Below are positions 47,728 to 58,900 of a DNA stretch of 64,000 bases, in pieces. The DNA is from Alopecurus myosuroides (Eukaryota; Streptophyta; Magnoliopsida; Poales; Poaceae). The stretch lies in contig CM054062.1 in NCBI GenBank assembly GCA_028641055.1, positions 235,860,376 to 235,924,375 on the forward strand, read 5' to 3'. Both the position numbers and the translations under genes were made by a program. The stretch's first letter is position 1. Every line of letters begins with the position of its first letter. The notes below the pieces were generated by a model, which saw nothing but the letters and a program-made list of their open reading frames with translations, did no database searches and was not told the DNA's origin.

Positions 47728-50535
47728 ATGGCGGGAGGAAAGAGCAAGCGCGTCGCGACCGTGGCTTCCGGCAAGGCTGTGGCCGACTCTTCCTCGGCGG
47801 CTCCAGCGAACAGGACATGCGAATGGCACTCATCGATCGCGACGAAGAAGAGCATCACCGTGATGCAGAGGGAGGGAAAAGTTCCTCCCGACGACTCCGG
47901 GCGTGTGTAGATGCTAGTGAAGGGAGAGGAGGTGCCCAACCCACGCGCCAACAAGCGCATTACTTTCTCGGAGCATGTCGTCCGAGGTCTGTCTTTCCCT
48001 CTCCACCCATTCCTTCTCGGGCTGTTGTATGTTTACGGCATACAGCTGCACGATCTTCTCCCCAATGTGGTGGACCACAGTTCGTGCTTCATCGTTCTGT
48101 GTGAATGCTTTCTGGGCATTCGCCCACATTGGGGGCTGTGGAATGCTATCTTCCAGGTGAAGATTCACCGGGAGAAAGCTCCTGCAGGTGAAAAGGTTGG
48201 GGAGCCGTTGGCGCCTGGAGGCTTCGGAATCCAGGCGACCCACGAGTTCCCTTACCTTGAGATGCACATCGTTGAGTCAGCTCAAGGGTGGCGCCGGAAG
48301 TGGTTCTACGTCCAAGTCAATGACGCGGGCGGCGCTCCTGAGTTCAAGCCATTCGCGATCCTGAAGCGAAGAAAATCTTGGGCGCACAATTTGTCACCCA
48401 AAGAATCCAAGGCAACCTCACCTCTACTAGCACAAATTGCGCGGCTCCGACAGAAGGACCAGGGACCTCTGTTGAACGGGATCCACCTGGCGAGTGTCTT
48501 CTTGCGCGGAGGGTGCAGCCGCTGCAAGACAGGCCTACCACCTTGTGGGAATTCTCGGTCTTCAACGACCCGAGTTGGACGCGCGACGACATTCTCTCAA
48601 ACATTGAGCTCGAGAAGAAGGTCACTACCATCACGAGTTTGAAGAAAGGAGAGGACTACTCGCCTTGTACATTCGTACCCTTCGACGCTAAGCATCCTCC
48701 GAGTGATGTAAGTTCTTCCTTCCTCTTTGTCTTGTACCTTTCCCCTTTTGAGTTTCTATTGACTGAATTTGTTTCTTCCTCTCTTCCTTCTCTTTGTAGA
48801 ACCAGGATGTGGTGAAGTGTTACCCGCCACTTTCCGCGGATGATGGGGGCTCAGAACGTCTTGCGAGTAACTTTGAAGCCCCTCCCGACACCAGTGTCGC
48901 GAACGCGGAGTCGAGTGAAGAGCAGGAAGACGTGGAGGAGGAGGAAGAAGAGGACGACCCTCAACTCCACCACTGCAAGCACCGCAGAAGCGAGTAAGGT
49001 GAGGTGACCTCTAAGGACACATCCCCGAGTCAAGATGCGGTCGAGGAGATTGAGCCCATCCAAACCACTTCTCTGAACACACTCCCCCTCGCGTTTCAGT
49101 AGCCGAAGGTTCAGACGGCGTGGAACGTGGATCTCTTCGACGAGGATGAGGATGACGAGTAAGTCCCCTGCCTTTACCTCTATCGATTAGTTGTTTTATT
49201 CCATTTTAACACCTGTTTAGCCTTCGAGTGCTTAGTAGGGACCAATTCGCTTCGTCGGCCCAGTCTGCGAAGCAGAAGGGAGTTGCTATGGAGACTATCG
49301 AAGCTTCGAGCCCTTCTCGACGACTCCCGAGTCCCGCGAGGGCGGCTGATGCTTCCGAGTATGTGATGCCTAGCTTAGGGATTGACCAGCCAAGTGACGT
49401 CGGGGCGCCTGTGATCAAAGAAGTTTCGGGTAGCTCACCTGATCCTTTGTCGACTTCGCATGGCAAGGTAAGAGTTATTCTTCGAGCAGTCGCTAAATTT
49501 CGCTTTTTTGTTTATCAGGTGCACGACAGTGCTCCCGATGGGATTAGCCCTCGAGTCTGTGTCTGACTGCTTGCAGTTGGTCACAGGCTCAAGTAGTAGT
49601 CTTTTTGGTCCTTTGATGTCTATTAGCTTGATTCTATCGGGTGCACGGCAGTGCTCCCGATGGGAGTCTGTGTTTGACTATTTGCAGTCAGTCACACACT
49701 GAAGTAGCTTTGCATTAATTTCAACCCTTTCTTCTTGTAGCCTGTCTTCGAGTCCTTGGCGGTATTCGGGCGTCTTCTCGTAGTCGCTGAGGCGGAGTGT
49801 GTTGCCCTTCGTTAGGAGCGCAATCTGATCCTCCAAAGTCTTCAGTCTTTGAGAAGTTGGTTTCCAGATTTTTCCTCGAGTGAAGTTCTCTCTCTTAATA
49901 TGCTTTGCCTTGTTTTTCAGATGAAGCTGCCCGAGCCAACGCCTAAAAAGCGACGGCTCAAGAGCGGGCAAAAAATCTCGAGAAGGAGCTGGAGTGCACC
50001 TGCAAGGATGTTGCGGATCGACTCGCGAAGTCTAAGGAGGACCTTGAGAACATGGAGGCCGCATGCATGACTCATGACAATGAGTTGGTCGGCATCCTTC
50101 GACCTGTGGCTGAGGCCTTGTCAGGTATGCCACTCAACCAAATTTCACTGTGTTGATAACTTGCTTAGTTCCTTTTTGACTTGTTTGGTTTGTTGTAGGC
50201 GCGCTTGGGGCTGCCTTGGCGATTCCCGGCCAAACCATGGTCGATGCGGTGATGGATCTTTGCCAGCAGCTGGAAGAACACGGGACAAAGGCCGCTTCCG
50301 TTGTTCGTGATGCTTCGCAGGTGCTGGCTCTGCTGCACCAGCGACTGTTCGTGGGGAATCCTTTTCCCTCGACTCCAGAAGGCCTCGCCCAATCTTTCCT
50401 CGGCAAAGAGGACCATCTCCGCGACTACACCTTGGCCCAAACGGAATGCGGTGCGAAGACGGCAATCGGTGATTTGGAGAAGGCTTACTCGGTGCCTCCT
50501 CGGGATGAAGCGGGCAAAAAGGTAGCGCTCAATCT
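47728..50535 (+). pseudogene. Element B antisense accessory gene (Transposase_28-like), decayed
   Basis: Exon 1 (47728-48707) carries the conserved block FSEHVVRGLSFPLHPFLLGL and FIVLCECFLGI. It is broken by a TAG at 47908-47910 and a frameshift near 48500 (the better frame then reads LLARRVQPLQD). Further exons are visible: 48800-48997 (acidic), 49221-49467, 49921-50124 (KELECTCKDVADRLAKS, coiled-coil-like, with frame problems) and 50199-50535 (GQTMVDAVMDLCQQL). Most introns have GT-AG ends. The layout parallels the T2 gene, but protein identity is low. The C-terminal end is lost at the junction with T2. The product is unknown; it belongs to the plant 'putative gypsy type transposon' family found in Tat-like elements. 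Confidence 0.7.
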
Positions 50536-50572
50536 CCTTGGCGTTAGCCTACCGGGTTATCATCCCTCCATC
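50536..50572 (-). repeat. T2 3' LTR remnant (37 bp)
   Basis: Minus strand TGATGGAGGGATGATAACCC and onward matches the start of the 5' LTR at 63215 up to GCCAAG, then changes to element B sequence. Confidence 0.75.
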
Positions 50573-50585
50573 AGTAGTCCCCAGA
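50573..50585 (-). other. T2 polypurine tract
   Basis: TTCTGGGGACTAC on the minus strand, directly before the LTR start TGATGG. It defines the LTR 5' border independently. Confidence 0.65.
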
Positions 50586-50962
50586 ATAGTTTGGGCTTCA
50601 CGGGATCCTCCTTGAAGCGCACGCTATTCCCTGCAAAAATAACAAACATACAAGTTCATAGAGGCCGGGTTAGGTTGCTTTAATAAACAGCTAGGCCTAA
50701 CTCCATTGGTGGTCCATATAATAACCCGGCTTTCTCTAAGTCCATCTTTAATTTTTCGGGTCAATGTTCCAAGGAAAATGCAGAAGACCCGGCTTACTTC
50801 ACTCGTTAATTGATCCGAATATCACGGAAAGGATTTACTTCTTATCTTGTCCGGATATCGCTCTCGGGCACTTAACGCATATCCCAAAAATCTCGGACGG
50901 GTATCTTTTACTCCCGAAATTTTTGGTTCCCGCTTGCTAGCCTAGGTTTTCCCACCCGTACC

Positions 50963-50970
50963 TATAAATA
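50963..50970 (+). promoter_or_regulatory. TATA box of the T2 accessory gene
   Basis: TATAAATA, followed about 30 bases on by CTAGCCCTAACGGCTCAC and a pyrimidine-rich leader. It points into the accessory gene and away from the 3' LTR. Confidence 0.6.
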
Positions 50971-51132
50971 GGTGCCCGGGGGGGTAACCTAGCCCTAACG
51001 GCTCACTTCCCCCATCTCCTTCTTCCTCACCGGCGCCTTCCCATTCGAGCTCGCCCAACACCACCACGGAGATCTCGGGTTCACTGCCGGAGCAAAGCCG
51101 CTGCCGGTTGCGTTCCTCCACGGTCCACGCCG

Positions 51133-51598
51133 GTAAGATCACTATTCCTCTTGATTCAATCTTGCAATTTCTCTGTTTGACCTAGATTAGATCTAGGTCC
51201 GCCCGCGGGCCATTTCTTGCCCCGCGCCGGATTAGGTCGCCTAGCTCCTCCCTAGTCCATCCAATTGCTTGATTATTGATCCCACTGCACTCTCCTATCA
51301 CTCGCAGTCGTTAATTTCTCCGCGCAATCGATAGCAAAATTTCCAATCTAGACGTAGCTCATCCAGATTTCCGCGACTGTCCATAGATACCCGGAAAATC
51401 CTCCTCTTCCGGTTGTTTTATTCACACTAGATAGCCAGGCAATTAACTTCTTTTTACAACTGCTCGTTGACATTCAGTTACCCCACAATTTATGTAATGC
51501 TCTTCGATACCCGGATAGTTCGTAGTCTTTATACTGCTTTATCGATACTCGGAAAATCCGTAACCTCCGAGTCTCATGCTTTATCTCATGCTTTGCAG
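51133..51598 (+). other. 5'-UTR intron of the T2 accessory gene
   Basis: Donor CACGCCG|GTAAGATC at 51133 and acceptor TGCTTTGCAG ending 51598, nine bases before the start codon at 51608. A leader intron ending just before the ATG is common in plant genes with strong expression; use of this one is inferred. Confidence 0.6.
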
Positions 51599-51607
51599 AC
51601 TGAACCA

Positions 51608-54600
51608 ATGGCTCCCAAGCACAAAGGGAAGCAGCCGGCTAAGCCAAGAGTGACCCAATCCATATCCGCCAACTGGGCGCAATCTTCCGTGACCAAGGCC
51701 AAGCTGGAGGAGCTGGCCGAGTTAGGCGTCCTCCCCCCTCAGGAGGAGATCCACTGGAGGGTGCCGGGTGACGAGACCCGGCCTACCCCTAATGCAGACG
51801 AGGTAATATGCTTCGTTGAGCATGTGATCCGGGGGTTTCGCCCCCCGGGTCACTCTTTCTTCCGCGAGGTCCTTAGCCACTATGGCCTCGGGGTGTTCGA
51901 CATAGGGCCTAACTCTATGTTGAACATAACCCACTTCATAGTCCTGTGCGAGTCTTATTTGTGCATTCCGCCAAATTTGGCTCTATTTATAGAACTTTTT
52001 CAATGCAAACCGTGCCGCGAAAGCGGTGACGGGGCGCTCTTGGCTTGCGGCGGGGTTTCCATCCAGCGCCGTAAGAATTCTCCCATGCCGACTCTCAATC
52101 TTAATTCTCATGTTAAGCATTGGCAACTATCTTTTTTCTATTGCCGAGACACCTCCCCACCCGGCGAAAGGAAACTGCCGGGTTACTCGGAGGGTCTCTT
52201 AGATCTCTCCGATACCTTCAATGCTTTTTCCCCTGAGTCGGACAGGGAAGCCATACAGCCCTTCTTAGCAAAAATAGCCGTCCTCTCTGCCCACGGTCTC
52301 ACTGGGCTCAACCTGGTTAAGACATGGGTCAACTTCCGGATTCAGCCCAACTCCACTCGCTCCAAGCTAATGTGCGAGTATTCGGGGCACTCCACGGATT
52401 CGCTCCGCTATTCTTTGAAGGATTACCCGGCGGGTGATACCAACAAGACCATCAAGAGCTTCTTGACGGAAAAGTTGGACGTTATCCGAAATATAGCCGG
52501 ACTGGAGCCTTTCACTCGCGAGAATCCGGCTCCTGCGGTAAGATCCGGCACATATACCTTCATTTTCATGCTTTCACTTGATACAATTATTAACCCTTAC
52601 CTTTACACCTTTATCTCAGGCTGATAACGTCTTTTGGAACATTGAGACCTCCCCTTCCTCCGGAGACCCGGAAGGAGATGAAGAACCGGTTGATAATGAA
52701 GAAGGTATTGTCCGGGTCTTCGATCAACTTCACTTACACCATTTTGCTTTCACATACCTCACTTTTTCCAACTATACATTCTCGGCTTTCAGGGTTGGAG
52801 GACAAGGACGACAAGGAGGACCCGGAGGCCACCGAGTCTGATAAAAGCGAAACTGAACAAGATGTAACGGTTGGGGCCAAGAGGAAAACCAGAGGGGTGG
52901 TATCCAAGGTTCCCTACTCCCTCATGTCCTCCGAACCCTATTCTTTTGCTAGCATGTGTAAACTTAACCAACAACTATCCAACTCATCACGCTTGAAGGA
53001 CCCTCCTCCGGCCAAGCGTAGGGTGACCCGGAGTTCCCCGGGTGACGACCCCCTCAACCCGGGCATCTCCACATCACCAGCTCGCCGTGCCGGTACTCCT
53101 CCAACTCACCCTTCCAACTCACCTCGACGTCACCCCTCCCCCAACCATCCATTGGCCGGACAGTTCCGGGTCCCTCTATCGGGTCCTGTGACAGCTTCAT
53201 CCGCTTCCAGCAGCGAGCTCCCACCAGATTATGCCGTGAACGCCGGGTGAGCTTTTGCTACATGATATCCTCGTATACTTGATAATTTTCATTCACTATC
53301 GCTAACTATTTCTCTCTCTTTTCCTTAGCGCCCAAGTCACACTCAGTGACCCGGAGAACATGGAGACAGACACCCGGGACACTGAAGGCCCGGTTGATGA
53401 TGTAAATGCCGCGGCTGGCGGCCTTGAAGAAGAAGAAGTCAATGGGCAAGATTCCCCAATATACTCGGCCAAGCAGGATGCCGGGTCTCCAAAGCATGCT
53501 GATGGAACCGGTGATGAGGACGCGGGAGTCTTGGGTACAAGGATGGGTACCCCCACCCCTGACCCCCAGGCCACCCAGGTAACGTCTCCAAAGCCGGATC
53601 AAACTCCTACTCCGGGTTGTCAGGCAGCCGGGTCTTCCGGCACCAAGCCCGAAGACATGAGCTTCGCTGAGATGCTCAATGCTCTGCACACCTTGAGAGC
53701 TGATGAGGAGGGCATCCTGGAGGCCCTGATAGCCAAACACGAGGTAAACCGTGTTACAACCGCTTGTATACTCGTCTAGTCCCCAAGTTCCGAGTGAACT
53801 TATGCATAATTTGCTTGGAACTTTCATACATACCCGACTGATACTTTTGTTTTGTCCGACTGACATTTCTTTGTGTTTTCGCATAGGCTTACGTAACGCA
53901 CTCTGAGAAAGAGTTGGCTAAAACCAACAAACTTCTCAAGGCGGAAACGAAGCTACGTGAATCTGCTGAGGCTGAAGCTAAGAAAGCCGGGAAGCAGGCA
54001 AGGAAATATAAGAAGAGATGCAATGCTGCAGTGGATAGGGTTAACGAGCTGTCGGATCAGATCGCTGATACTTATCGTTCTCTGATAGGTAAAATTTTCC
54101 GACTGACTGATCTTAATTTGGTCTGGATATCCTGAAGAACACTCGGAGTTCCTGACTTTGGATGTTTCTGCTTTTATGCAGGGCCCGAGGAAGAGATTAC
54201 GGATGTGGATGAAGTGGTTCTGCTGAAGAAGGTAAAGAGCACCATCCGGCAGCTCTGTGCCGGGACTAAGTGGGCCCTGAAAGCTGTCAATTAGCCAGGC
54301 ACTGGGGATGGTGCGTGTTCTACCATCCTCGAGTGGATTGAACACTGGAAGCGCTCATCCTGCCAGGTTGGGGTGACCCGGGGTCTTGCCTTGGCGAAAG
54401 CATACTTCCCCAAGCTTGACCCGGCGAAGCTTGTTGGCGGGTTTCCAGGGTTCAACCACGATGGCTCCCCATTTTTACCTACACATTATAAGGCCATTCA
54501 GACAGAAGTTCGTCACGCAGCCAGCCTGATTGCCGGCAATTTGGATGTCAGCCGGATTGTACCACCGTATGATGCGCAAGATAAGGCAATTAAGTCGGAT

Positions 54601-54858
54601 CCTCCGAAGCCCTTTGACATGCTAGCACGGTGGAAGGCGGAATCTGCCCAACTGAGGGAAATGGCTGCGAAGAAAAAAGCTGAATCCAGTACTACGCCTG
54701 CTAGCTCCACGCCAGTTGTCCCTCCTCCTTCGCGTGCCAATGCCACTGCTAATCCGGATGCTGCTACTGCCAAGACTGTTGAAGAACAAATCAAGGATCA
54801 AAACCCGGCTGGCAAGGGCAAGGACAAGATGGATGCCTCAACCCAATATGCCGAGTAA
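51608..54858 (+). CDS. T2 antisense accessory gene, six exons, Transposase_28-like
   Basis: Exons 51608-52537, 52620-52704, 52793-53246, 53329-53743, 53887-54088 and 54182-54858 all have GT-AG borders and join in frame to 921 codons. The only flaw is TAG at 54292-54294 (codon 733). Residues about 45-250 hold the conserved domain (FVEHVIRGFRPPGHSFFREV, FIVLCESYLCI) of the 'putative gypsy type transposon' family, PF04195-like. Residues 339-627 are acidic, Pro/Ser/Thr-rich and probably disordered, with a basic KRRVTRS patch. Residues 628-695 form a Lys/Glu-rich coiled coil. About 695-860 is a second globular region and the end is disordered. No enzyme motif is recognised. The gene is convergent with pol (stops 1.1 kb apart). 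The start follows the leader intron. Biochemical function is unknown; a DNA-binding or silencing-related role is speculation. Confidence 0.8.
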
Positions 54859-55999
54859 TCTTTTTTATCCGCTGTCATATCAAATGCGTCATTCAGCCAA
54901 TGGGCCTTTTAAACGATTATTTTTTGATGGTGCGCCTGTGCACCTTTGGTACTACTATCGCGGCATGTAATACGTTTCGAAACTTTAATAGCTTTCGTGG
55001 CCCTTCTGGCCTTTGGATGAATTTGATATCTGTCTGCTTTTGAGCTCATTTATTCTTGATATTCCGACTTACTTTATGGTTCCTTTTGTGAGACTCGGTT
55101 TCCGGGTTTCGTGGGTTTTGACCGGTGGACTTTTCTCTAAGTCCCCAAGTCCCCAAGACTCGGATTTTTGGGTTTTTGAGCTTAATAGCTAGATGATTTG
55201 TTTCTTGTTTCAAATTCCCCAGTCCCCAAGGCCCGAACTTCCGAGTCTAGGGTGTTAGGTCTTTCAAAGAGAACAAATCGTTTTTGCTACGCCCAAAACC
55301 TAGAGCCGTTTCACATAGGTTTTGAAGTTATGCTTAATAAACTGTGAGTTTCCGGTTATTAACCCTGTACTCTGCATAACTTGTGGTTTAGATGACCCTT
55401 TTGGCTCTCTTGTACTGTAAGCCGGCTTTCGCGTGGATAATCATGTTCCTACATCTATACGAAGACAGGGTCAGGCAAGTCCCGTTGGGCATCATGACTG
55501 ATTGTGATCATATGCGAGCAAATCATGCCACTTTAGTGCGAGTCACATCGAGCTTAAGTAAGAAAAGTCAAGAAAGTTTGGCTCCTTTGTCCGGTTATAA
55601 GCTTGCAGCCGTACTCGTTTGCGAGTAATCGGCCCTTATAACTCATAGGCATCGTGGCCGGGTCTTTGAGTTTGTAACTGTTCTATTCAAGCAATCAGCC
55701 CCCAAGACCTAAATATATGCAAACTGCTAAAGAAGCTAATGTACTAAAAAAAACAGTAAATAATACTTACCTGGAAGAAGGATAAAAAACATAACAGAAA
55801 TAAGAAGTTGATAAAAACACATGAAAAGGAAATAATATATTGTTTAACCATCTCTTTATTGATATGAGACAAGTTAGGTCAGCAGGCCGCCTCATTAAAA
55901 ACCCTCCAGTCCCCTTAGGTACCCTGGATAGGAAAAGAGTGCATCTGAAACCTGCTGCCTGTTACATCGTGTAATTCCGCCTTGTGAATCTAGCCTATA
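54859..55999. other. Spacer between convergent T2 accessory gene and pol
   Basis: No supported ORF. It should hold both 3' UTRs. The right part (55572-55999) is collinear with 21770-22188 of T1, including AACCATCTCTTTATTGATAT (reverse AATAAAG could serve pol polyadenylation). The repeated phrase CCCCAAGTCCCCAAG lies near 55140-55155. Confidence 0.55.
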
Positions 56000-58900
56000 C
56001 TAAGTATAGTAGGGACGTAGCTGAGCCACGTTCCATGGTCTTTCTTTCTCTTGCATAGATGAAGTGGTATGAGCGGTGTCATTAACCGTAGCCGACTCTT
56101 CCCTTGCATCTATCAAGTAATATGATCCATTGTGTAGATTCCGGCTTATGATGAACGGTCCTTCCCATGGCGGTGATAACTTGTGTTTTCCTTCCTTTGA
56201 TTGTACCAGGCGCAGAACCAGGTCTCCTTCCTGGAAGACCCGGGTTTTCACGCGCCGGCTATGATATCTCCGCAGATCCTGCTGGTATATAGCTGATCTT
56301 TCCAAAGCTTGTTCCCTGTGTTCTTCTAGCATATCCACGGCGTCTTGCCGGGTCTTCTCATTCTCCACCTCGACGTAAGCCGATACTCGAGACGAGTCAT
56401 GAATAATATCACTCGGCAACACTGCTTCTGCGCCATAAACCATAAAGAACGGTGTCATCTGAGTAGATCTGTTAGGTGTGGTGTTGATACCCCAAACCAC
56501 TGAAGGTAACTCCTCAACCCATGCACGAGCAGCTCTGATACACAGGACTCGCAACCGTGGTTTTAATCCACGAAGCAGCTCCTGATTTGCTCTCTCCACT
56601 TGTCCATTAGCCTGTGGGTGGGCCACTGAGGCTATGTCCAAGCGGATGCCATTGTTTCCACAAAACTTCTCCATCTCGCCAAGGGACATGTTGGTTCCAT
56701 TGTCGGTAATTATGCTGTGGGGATATCCGAACCGATAGATAATCCTTTTCAGGAACTTGACTGCTGTAATTGCCTCACAATTGGCAACTGGCATGACCTC
56801 AACCCACTTGGTAAACTTATCAACAGCCACTAAGAGATGTGTCTTTTTGCAAGGTGACATGTGGAAGGGGCCAACCATATCCATACCCCAAACCGCAAAC
56901 GGCCAAGTTAACGGGATAGTCCGCAATTCCATAGCCGGCACATGGGTTTGGCGAGCGTACCTTTGACATCCGTCACACCTTGCCACCAAGCGCTTCGTGT
57001 CTGCTAGGGCCGTGAGCCAGAAGAAACCATGTCGATAAGCTTTGGCCACAAGGGACCTTGTGGATGCATGATGCCCACAATCACCTTCGTGGATCTCCTT
57101 GAGGATCTGTCGGCCTTCTTCTGGTTTTACACAGCGCAAAAAGACTCCTGCTGCACTTCTTTTGTACAACTCCCCACTGATGATAGAATATCCTTTTGCT
57201 CGCCTCAGAATTTGTCGTGCTAATACCTCATGCTGTGGTAACTCGCCCCGTGATAGGTAGGCCATGAACGGCTCTGTCCACTCGGGAACAGCGCGTACTG
57301 TGGCCACGAGCTCCAAATCCGGGTCTTGATTTGCCAGTTCTTCCTCAGACTCGGTTTTAACTGATGGTCGCCATAGCTCATCCAGGAAAACATCAGGTGG
57401 AACCGGCTCTCTGCGCGAGCCGAGTCTGGCGAGTGCGTCTGCTGCCTCGTTTTTTCTTCTGTCTATGTGCTCCACCTCATACCCGAAAAAACACCCGGCA
57501 ACCCTGTCCACCTCTCTGCGGTATGCTGCTATAGTTGCATCTTTTCTATCCCAAGTTCCTGAGACCTGCTGCACCACGAGGTCCGAATCTCCAAAGCATC
57601 GTATCCTGTTAATGTTCATCTCCTTGGCTACCTTTAAGCCATGCAATAGGGCCTCATACTCGGCCACGTTATTGGAGCAATCAAAGTGAATCTGCAACAC
57701 GTAACTTAACTTGTCTCCTTTGGGTGATCTTAGCACCACTCCAGCTCCTGATCCCTCGTATTGCTTGGAACCATCAAAGTGCATTATCCAAGACTCGGAG
57801 TTTGGGGCCATGGTGGGCATGCCTGTGTGAGTCCAATCGTTAATGAAATCAACTAGAGCTTGAGATTTGATTGCTGGCCTGGGCTCGTAGTTGATGTGAT
57901 AATCTCCCATCTCGATCGCCCACTTGGCTATTCTTCCCGTTGCGTCCGAGTTTCTGATGATATCCGACATTGGTATAGAACTAACTACTGTTATGGGGTG
58001 TTCCTGAAAATACGGCTTCAGTTTCCGGCTGGCCATGAAGACCCCGAAAACCAGCTTTTGCCAATGTGGGTAGCGCTGTTTTGCCTCTGATAATACCTCG
58101 CTGACGTAATAAACCGGCCTCTGGACCGGGTGATCTTTCCCATCCTCCTTACGCTCGACAACAACCACTGCGCTAACCGCCCGGGGCCTGGCTGCAACGT
58201 ACAACAGCATGGGCTCTTTAGGGCCCGGGGCTGCTAGGACTGGTACCTCAGATAACTGCTTCTTTAGTGCCTCGAACGCCTCGTCCGCCTCTTGGTCCCA
58301 TACGAATTTATCAGACTTCTTCAAGAGCCGGTACAAGGGTATTGCCTTCTCTCCGAGTCTGAATATGAACCGGCTGAGCGCTGCTATGCACCCTGTGAGC
58401 TTCTGAACATGCTTCAAATTTTCCGGCTTTTTCAGACTCTGGATAGCTTTGATTTTATCCGGATTTGCCTCAATTCCTCTTTCGGAAACGATAAAACCGA
58501 GTAATTTCCCGGCTGGGACTCCAAAGACACACTTTGTCGGGTTAAGTTTCATCTGGTACCTTCTCAGGTTTTTGAACGTTTCCTTTAGATCATCAATAAA
58601 TGTCTCCGCTTTCCTGGTCTTGATCACCACATCATCCACGTATGCGTGAACATTGCGTCCGATTTGGTCCTCGAAGCACTTCTGAATACACCGTTGATAG
58701 GTTGCGCCAACGTTCTTTAATCCAAACGTCATGGTCTTGTAACAAAAGGCCCCAAAAGGGGTTATGAATGATGTTTTCTCCCAATCTTCCTTCTTGAGCC
58801 TGATCTGATGATACCCGGAATATGCATCCAAGAAACATAATAGGTCACTTCCAGCCACTGCGTCTATGATCTGATCTATCCTTGGTAGTGCAAACGGATC

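Larger units (their letters stand above)
46161..50535 (-). mobile_element. B: 3' part of a second Tat-like Gypsy family
   Basis: On the minus strand the 3' LTR is 46652-46161, preceded by the polypurine tract ACTCGGGGGCTAC (46665-46653). Between that and 50535 lies an accessory gene on the opposite (plus) strand. Gag, pol and the 5' LTR are missing: sequence switches to T2's LTR remnant at about 50535. Confidence 0.7.

Noticed and set aside
54373..54858. A separate 161-codon gene at the end of the T2 accessory gene
   Set aside because: It is in frame with exon 6 and follows one nonsense codon, so it is the rest of the same gene.
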